Source: an uncultured Eubacteriales bacterium
GTDB lineage: Bacteria > Bacillota_A > Clostridia > Peptostreptococcales > Anaerovoracaceae
Length of the DNA stretch: 8,634 bases
NCBI GenBank assembly: GCA_902774195.1
Contig: CACYHM010000072.1
Span: 1 to 8,634, forward strand
Direction: 5' to 3'
In this document: piece by piece, positions 5,595 through 8,634 of the stretch
Layout: each line of letters starts with the position of its first letter
Numbering within the stretch: position 1 is the stretch's first letter
Made by a program: the position numbers and the translations under genes
The notes under the pieces: model-generated
Seen by the model: the letters and a program-made list of their open reading frames with translations, nothing else
Database searches by the model: none
What the model was told of the DNA's origin: nothing

Positions 5595-8189
5595 TTAAAG
5601 CAGGAAATATCCGTTGCCCGGATCGATCGCTCCGTAGCCACCTGTCAGTTTGCTGATGATGGAATCGATAGTGAATGCGATGCTGCTGTCAGGCGCGACC
5701 TGAAGAATCAGGATGACCGCAAGCAGTATGACAAGTATCACTGCGATCACGACCGCGAGGACCGTCAGGAATCCGCTTCCAGTATCGACTTCTTCATATT
5801 CGGCTTCGGCAGGAGCATCACCCGTCTTGGATTTTGCCTTTGCAGCCTTTTTCTCCTGTCTTAGCTTCGCCTTCTCAGCCTTTGCAGCTTCTTTGGCGGC
5901 TTTCTTTTCTTCTTTGGAGACCTTGGTTTTCTTATCGCTCTTTGCAGGAACCGCGGCACCGGCATTTACCTCAGCCGGAGCTTTCTTTGCAGCTCCCTCA
6001 TCCGCTTCTTTAGGCGGCGCCTTTACGAGCTCAGGCGGCATCTCAAATGCCTTGTATATAGTCTCATCCTCGACCTGCCTATATGCCTTGCTCTGCTCTG
6101 CCGGTACCTCGGCTGCAGCTGCCGCGTCAGAAGAGCCTCCCTTTCCGTCAGCCTTAGCGCCTTCCGGCTTTGCAGCATCCGGGCTTTCGCCCTTGAGCTT
6201 GTCGTATTCTTCGTCGAGCAGTCTCTGGAACTCCTCGTTCTTGCGGTAGAGTGTGTAGAACTTGTCGATCTTCTTTGTTTCTTCCGCCTCAGCTTCTGCT
6301 GTAGGCGCATCTCCGAAGAGATCCTTTTCGAGATCCTCCAGAGAGAGCGCATCCGAAGCTTTTTCTTCCTTTGGAGCTTCGGTCTTTACTTCTTCGACGA
6401 TCGGTGCAGGAGTTTCAGCCTTTACTTCTTCGACGACCGGTGCAGGAGTTTCAGCCTTTACCTCTTCGACTGCCGGTGCAGGCGCTTCGGCCTTTACCTC
6501 TTCAACTGCCGGTGCAGGTGCAGTATCATGCTTTACCTCCCCGAGTACGACCATCACAGGTTCTTCGCTGTCATGCGCAGGGGCCGGCGTTTCGGTCTTT
6601 ACTTCCTCAGCTGCCGGTGCAGGTGCAGGCTGCGCTGCTTTAACTTCTTCGACAGCAGGTGCAGGCTCTTCAGCCTTTACTTCTCCGGCTGCCGGGGCAG
6701 GCGCAGTGTCATGCTTTACCTCTCCGAGCACGACCATCACAGGCTCTTCGCTGTCCTGTGCAGGTGCAGGCTCTGAGGCTTTTGTTTCTTCTGCTGCCGG
6801 CGTAGGAGCAGCCTTTTCCGGCTCTGTCTTTTCGAGGATCAGAAGCTCAGGCTCCGGTTCCGCAGCAGGGAATGCATCAAGATACAGATCTTCCGGATTC
6901 ACTTCCGAAGGCTGAGCAGGCGCAGCCGGCTCTTTCTTCTCGCTTGCAGAAGCAAGTCCGTCAAAGTATTTGTCGATATCCGATGTCGTCTCAGGCTCCA
7001 TTGTGATGTCAGCCGGAGTCTCATCAAGCTTTATGTCTGTCCCTGTCAGCTCCATGAGCCTCTTGCGGAGAGCTTCGATCTCATCCTCCTTATCAGCAGG
7101 AGCTGCTATTGTCATGCCGGTCTTTGAAGGGCTCGTCTTTTTCATCTCAGCGAAGAGAGCTTCCTCATCGACAGCCGGTGTTTCTCTTGTCGTATCGAGA
7201 TCGAGATACTCGTTGAAGCCGTCATCGAAATCGTCATCATCAAACTTCGGTTCTTCGAATACCGGCTCTTCGTACTTCGGCTCTTCGAATACCGGTTCAT
7301 CTACGGTCTCTTCGATCTTCGGGACCTCGAAGGTAGGTTCATCGATGACATCCTTCCTGAAGTCTATGTCTGCAGCGCCCGAAAGCTCATCGAGCGATAC
7401 GGCCGCATCCGCAGCTGTATCGAACGCAGGCTCATCCTTCGCAGGAGATGCCGCCCTCTTAAGAAAATCCGGAAGCTCAAATCTCGGCTCGTCGCTCACC
7501 GGCTTTGCCGGCGCAGGCTTTTCGAACCTTGGCTCGTCATGTACGATCCCGGCTCCGGCCTCAAAGCTCTTTACGTATTCATCGAACTGAGCGATCGTTT
7601 CTCTGGACATCTCGACCGACGGAGTCTTCACGTTGTCGAGTGTGCGTCTGTCAGTCTTTCTCTCGACATCGTCAAACGGCGTCTTTACAGGCGTGTCCAC
7701 ATCATCGTAAAGAGGAGCATAGTTCAGAGTCGGTGCATCGTTGAAGGAAGACATGTCCGCGTCTACTTCGAGCACGTCAGTATAGACGAAAGCTCTCTGC
7801 TCGGCTTTCTTTTCTTTCTCTTCCTTCTCTGCCTTGAGCACATCGATGAAGCTCATCGTACGGCTGCGGTCAGTCGACGGAGTCATCTCGGCGTAGAGTT
7901 CCTTTTCATCGATGCCGCCGGTCGTTGCCCATGGCGACTTGACATCAGGGATCTCTCTCTTGTGCGGCTCGTCAACAACGGCGCTCCAGTCAAAGGAGAT
8001 GCTTTCCCTTCTTGATGCCGGTCTTTCTTCCGGTGCGCTCACAGCTCCGGTGTCGAGCGTTGGCTCTTTGAATACGACGTCATCGCCGAATCGGAATTCC
8101 TGCCCGGCTGCATCCTGCACCCTGGTTCCGCATGCGCTGCAAAACTTCGCGCCGTCTGCCAGTCTGTTTCCGCAATTGCTACAGAACAA
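5595..8189 (-). CDS. Zinc-ribbon, repeat-rich, tail-anchored membrane protein of unknown function
   Basis: I do not recognise a named protein. The 864-residue chain starts with a zinc ribbon, CSNC (3-6) and CSAC (17-20), of the zinc_ribbon_2 type. A mostly disordered acidic region follows. It holds repeated DEPxFExP motifs (about 215-316), a putative helix with ALRKRLMELTG (about 370), and a Pro/Ala/Glu/Val/Lys repeat zone (about 440-605) with 12-residue units such as VEEVKAETPAP and two copies of SEEPVMVVLGEVKHDTAPAP. Next are a conserved-looking helix DKFYTLYRKNEEFQRLLDEE (about 642-661), a Lys/Ala-rich segment (about 750-788), one hydrophobic helix (about 807-829) and a 35-residue Gly-rich tail. 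This predicts a cytoplasmic zinc ribbon and linker anchored at the C-terminus. The start is TTG (8187-8189), since GGAGGT lies 6 bases upstream and the zinc ribbon begins at residue 3. It appears monocistronic, from a promoter near 8281-8309 to the terminator at 5531-5567. Confidence 0.85.
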   Translation of the reverse strand: MFCSNCGNRLADGAKFCSACGTRVQDAAGQEFRFGDDVVFKEPTLDTGAVSAPEERPASRRESISFDWSAVVDEPHKREIPDVKSPWATTGGIDEKELYAEMTPSTDRSRTMSFIDVLKAEKEEKEKKAEQRAFVYTDVLEVDADMSSFNDAPTLNYAPLYDDVDTPVKTPFDDVERKTDRRTLDNVKTPSVEMSRETIAQFDEYVKSFEAGAGIVHDEPRFEKPAPAKPVSDEPRFELPDFLKRAASPAKDEPAFDTAADAAVSLDELSGAADIDFRKDVIDEPTFEVPKIEETVDEPVFEEPKYEEPVFEEPKFDDDDFDDGFNEYLDLDTTRETPAVDEEALFAEMKKTSPSKTGMTIAAPADKEDEIEALRKRLMELTGTDIKLDETPADITMEPETTSDIDKYFDGLASASEKKEPAAPAQPSEVNPEDLYLDAFPAAEPEPELLILEKTEPEKAAPTPAAEETKASEPAPAQDSEEPVMVVLGEVKHDTAPAPAAGEVKAEEPAPAVEEVKAAQPAPAPAAEEVKTETPAPAHDSEEPVMVVLGEVKHDTAPAPAVEEVKAEAPAPAVEEVKAETPAPVVEEVKAETPAPIVEEVKTEAPKEEKASDALSLEDLEKDLFGDAPTAEAEAEETKKIDKFYTLYRKNEEFQRLLDEEYDKLKGESPDAAKPEGAKADGKGGSSDAAAAAEVPAEQSKAYRQVEDETIYKAFEMPPELVKAPPKEADEGAAKKAPAEVNAGAAVPAKSDKKTKVSKEEKKAAKEAAKAEKAKLRQEKKAAKAKSKTGDAPAEAEYEEVDTGSGFLTVLAVVIAVILVILLAVILILQVAPDSSIAFTIDSIISKLTGGYGAIDPGNGYFLL
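6374..6517 (-). repeat. Four tandem 36-bp coding repeats
   Basis: Four consecutive 36-base units at 6374-6409, 6410-6445, 6446-6481 and 6482-6517, each encoding a version of EEVKAETPAPVV (12 residues). Related units recur at 6587-6622, 6623-6664 (42 bases, with a 6-base insertion) and 6665-6700. Most differences between units are silent or conservative, which suggests expansion by slippage or recombination with the protein pattern maintained. Confidence 0.85.
6518..6586 (-). repeat. 69-bp coding repeat, copy A
   Basis: Encodes PAPAHDSEEPVMVVLGEVKH and a few following residues. Nearly the same 69 bases occur at 6701-6769, 183 bases (61 codons) away, with roughly ten differences. Between the copies lie three 12-14 residue Pro/Ala units, so a block of hydrophobic patch plus spacer units has been duplicated inside the gene. 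Confidence 0.85.
6701..6769 (-). repeat. 69-bp coding repeat, copy B
   Basis: Second copy of the unit at 6518-6586, encoding PAPAQDSEEPVMVVLGEVKH and the following residues. A weaker third relative, EPELLILEKTEPEKAAPTPA, is encoded at about 6800-6860, which suggests an older copy that has diverged. Confidence 0.85.
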
Positions 8190-8261
8190 TGTTATACCTC
8201 CAGTTTTATAGAACGTCCCGATGGACAGAATTATCTATTTTTGCACATCAAAATATGCCTG

Positions 8262-8280
8262 TTCACAAATATTCAGTGAA
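8262..8280. promoter_or_regulatory. 19-bp imperfect dyad, possible operator
   Basis: TTCACAAATATTCAGTGAA has 5-base outer arms TTCAC/GTGAA around a 9-base AT-rich centre. It covers the -35 of the rightward candidate promoter and lies at about +1 of the leftward one, where a repressor would be expected to act. No regulator gene is in the window, and a dyad of this quality can occur by chance in AT-rich DNA. Confidence 0.25.
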
Positions 8281-8290
8281 ATACTACTAT
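8262..8290 (+). promoter_or_regulatory. Candidate rightward promoter overlapping the leftward one
   Basis: TTCACA (8262-8267) and TACTAT (8285-8290) with a 17-base spacer on the plus strand. The -10 overlaps the -10 of the leftward candidate on the other strand. Transcription would start near 8297, just before a strong GGAGG at 8316-8320. Functional status is inference. Confidence 0.35.
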
Positions 8291-8309
8291 ATTTTTGTAC
8301 GTAATTCAA
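8281..8309 (-). promoter_or_regulatory. Candidate promoter of the zinc-ribbon gene
   Basis: On the minus strand a TTGAAT (8304-8309) and a TAGTAT (8281-8286) are separated by 17 bases. Each differs from the sigma-70/A consensus at two positions. It would give a leader of about 85 bases before the TTG start at 8189. A second -10-like GATAAT lies nearer the gene, at about 8230-8235, without a fitting -35. Confidence 0.4.
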
Positions 8310-8324
8310 TGACTTGGAGGCAAT

Positions 8325-8339
8325 ATGAAAGGATTGTAA
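8325..8339 (+). other. Four-codon mini-ORF (MKGL) with strong ribosome binding site
   Basis: ATG AAA GGA TTG TAA follows GGAGG (8316-8320) with a 4-base spacer, about 28 bases after the possible start of a rightward transcript. The signal is better than expected by chance. It could be a leader peptide, the remains of a lost gene start, or coincidence. It lies upstream of the tRNA-Lys promoter, so no downstream protein gene in the window would use it. Confidence 0.2.
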
Positions 8340-8359
8340 GAAAAACATTAGTATTTCTC

Positions 8360-8388
8360 TTGACTTGAGAGCGTCCCGGTGGTAATAT
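8360..8388 (+). promoter_or_regulatory. Promoter of tRNA-Lys
   Basis: TTGACT (8360-8365), a 17-base spacer and TAATAT (8383-8388), close to the housekeeping sigma consensus. Transcription would start near 8395, giving a precursor leader of about 38 bases before the mature tRNA at 8433. This is the best promoter in the window. Confidence 0.8.
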
Positions 8389-8432
8389 CATCAAGCGGCT
8401 CGCAGAAATGCCGGCCTGCACATATTGCATAC

Positions 8433-8508
8433 GGATGATTAGCTCAGCTGGCAGAGCACCTGACTCTTAATCAGGGTGTCCAGGGTTCGAACCCCTGATC
8501 ATCCACCA
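8433..8508 (+). tRNA. tRNA-Lys (anticodon CTT)
   Basis: Complete 76-base tRNA with encoded CCA. The acceptor arm GGATGAT pairs with ATCATCC, with discriminator A at 8505 and CCA at 8506-8508. The D-arm is GCTC/GAGC. The anticodon stem CCTGA/TCAGG (8459-8463, 8471-8475) holds the loop CTCTTAA with anticodon CTT at 8466-8468, which reads AAG lysine codons. The variable loop has five bases, and the T-arm CAGGG/CCCTG encloses TTCGAAC. It stands alone with its own promoter and terminator. Confidence 0.97.
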
Positions 8509-8512
8509 CAAC

Positions 8513-8551
8513 GGCCTTGGAATTTCAACGATTCCAAGGCCTGTTTCTTTT
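8513..8551 (+). terminator. Terminator of tRNA-Lys
   Basis: A perfect 11-bp stem GGCCTTGGAAT (8513-8523) / ATTCCAAGGCC (8531-8541) with a 7-base loop is followed by the T-rich run TGTTTCTTTT. It begins four bases after the CCA end. Confidence 0.92.
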
Positions 8552-8634
8552 CAAGATTCGCACACCAACTAATTGAATACCAGTATATTACCAGTCTTGT
8601 GTCAGATTAAAAAACCCTGAAGCAGCATAGTTTC
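8552..8634. other. AT-rich end of window, no gene seen
   Basis: 83 bases with no reading frame or RNA that I can support. On the minus strand a GCTTCAGGG followed by six T's (about 8609-8623) could be the 3' half of a terminator whose other arm lies outside the window; this cannot be tested here. Confidence 0.3.

Noticed and set aside
6374..6769. Regularly spaced repeats as a possible CRISPR array
   Set aside because: Units are contiguous in-frame coding repeats of 36 bases with no unique spacers and no cas genes.
6262..6915. Plus-strand frame rich in Ser/Ala/Gly repeats (FTSSTAGAG), resembling a repeat surface protein
   Set aside because: It is the antisense of the Pro/Ala/Glu repeats of the zinc-ribbon protein. 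The sense strand has the zinc ribbon, membrane helix, ribosome binding site and terminator.
8211..8382. Two similar 14-base sequences, GAACGTCCCGATGG (8211-8224) and GAGCGTCCCGGTGG (8369-8382)
   Set aside because: 12 of 14 bases match, but the positions relative to the promoters differ and nothing else supports a shared function; probably chance.
8490..8634. tRNA-Lys 3' end as an attachment site of an integrated element
   Set aside because: tRNA genes are common integration sites, but no integrase or repeated tRNA 3' segment is visible in the 126 bases that remain.

Overview
The window looks like a chromosomal piece of a Gram-positive anaerobe of the class Clostridia. Three things point that way: a UPF0182 membrane protein resembling clostridial members, a glutamine synthetase longer than the usual GSI, and strong GGAGG-type ribosome binding sites, two of them in front of TTG starts. 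A Family XIII / Anaerovoracaceae-like gut bacterium would fit, but that is an impression from protein style, not a search result. Base composition is fairly even and I see no clear sign of recent transfer. All protein genes are on the minus strand. The only convincing plus-strand gene is a tRNA.

Layout from low to high coordinates. 1-416: 5' part of serS (seryl-tRNA synthetase), running off the left edge. 417-553: GC-rich spacer with short degenerate repeats. 554-2479: a 641-residue glutamine synthetase with a long C-terminal extension. 2480-2613: leader/spacer with two perfect GC-rich hairpins, one followed by a T-run on the plus strand. 2614-5489: a UPF0182-family seven-helix membrane protein broken into two reading frames at about 3177. 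The join lacks roughly 50 residues expected in the family, so this looks like an internal out-of-frame deletion (or an assembly error). 5490-5594: spacer with a strong intrinsic terminator. 5595-8189: an 864-residue protein with an N-terminal zinc ribbon, a very long acidic and Pro/Ala-rich repeat region, a Lys/Ala-rich segment and one membrane helix near the C-terminus. 8190-8432: divergent regulatory region. 8433-8508: tRNA-Lys(CTT) with its own promoter and terminator. 8552-8634: nothing recognisable.

Transcription probably runs leftward from a promoter near 8281-8309 through the zinc-ribbon gene to the terminator at 5531-5567. The UPF0182 gene begins only about 40 bases past that terminator with no visible promoter of its own, so it may depend on read-through. 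The glutamine synthetase and serS follow in the same direction with spacers of about 135 bases each and no strong promoter that I can see. tRNA-Lys is transcribed rightward as a self-contained unit.

No known defence, CRISPR or mobile system is visible. The least explained parts are the zinc-ribbon/tail-anchored repeat protein, the broken UPF0182 gene, and the hairpin pair in front of the glutamine synthetase.
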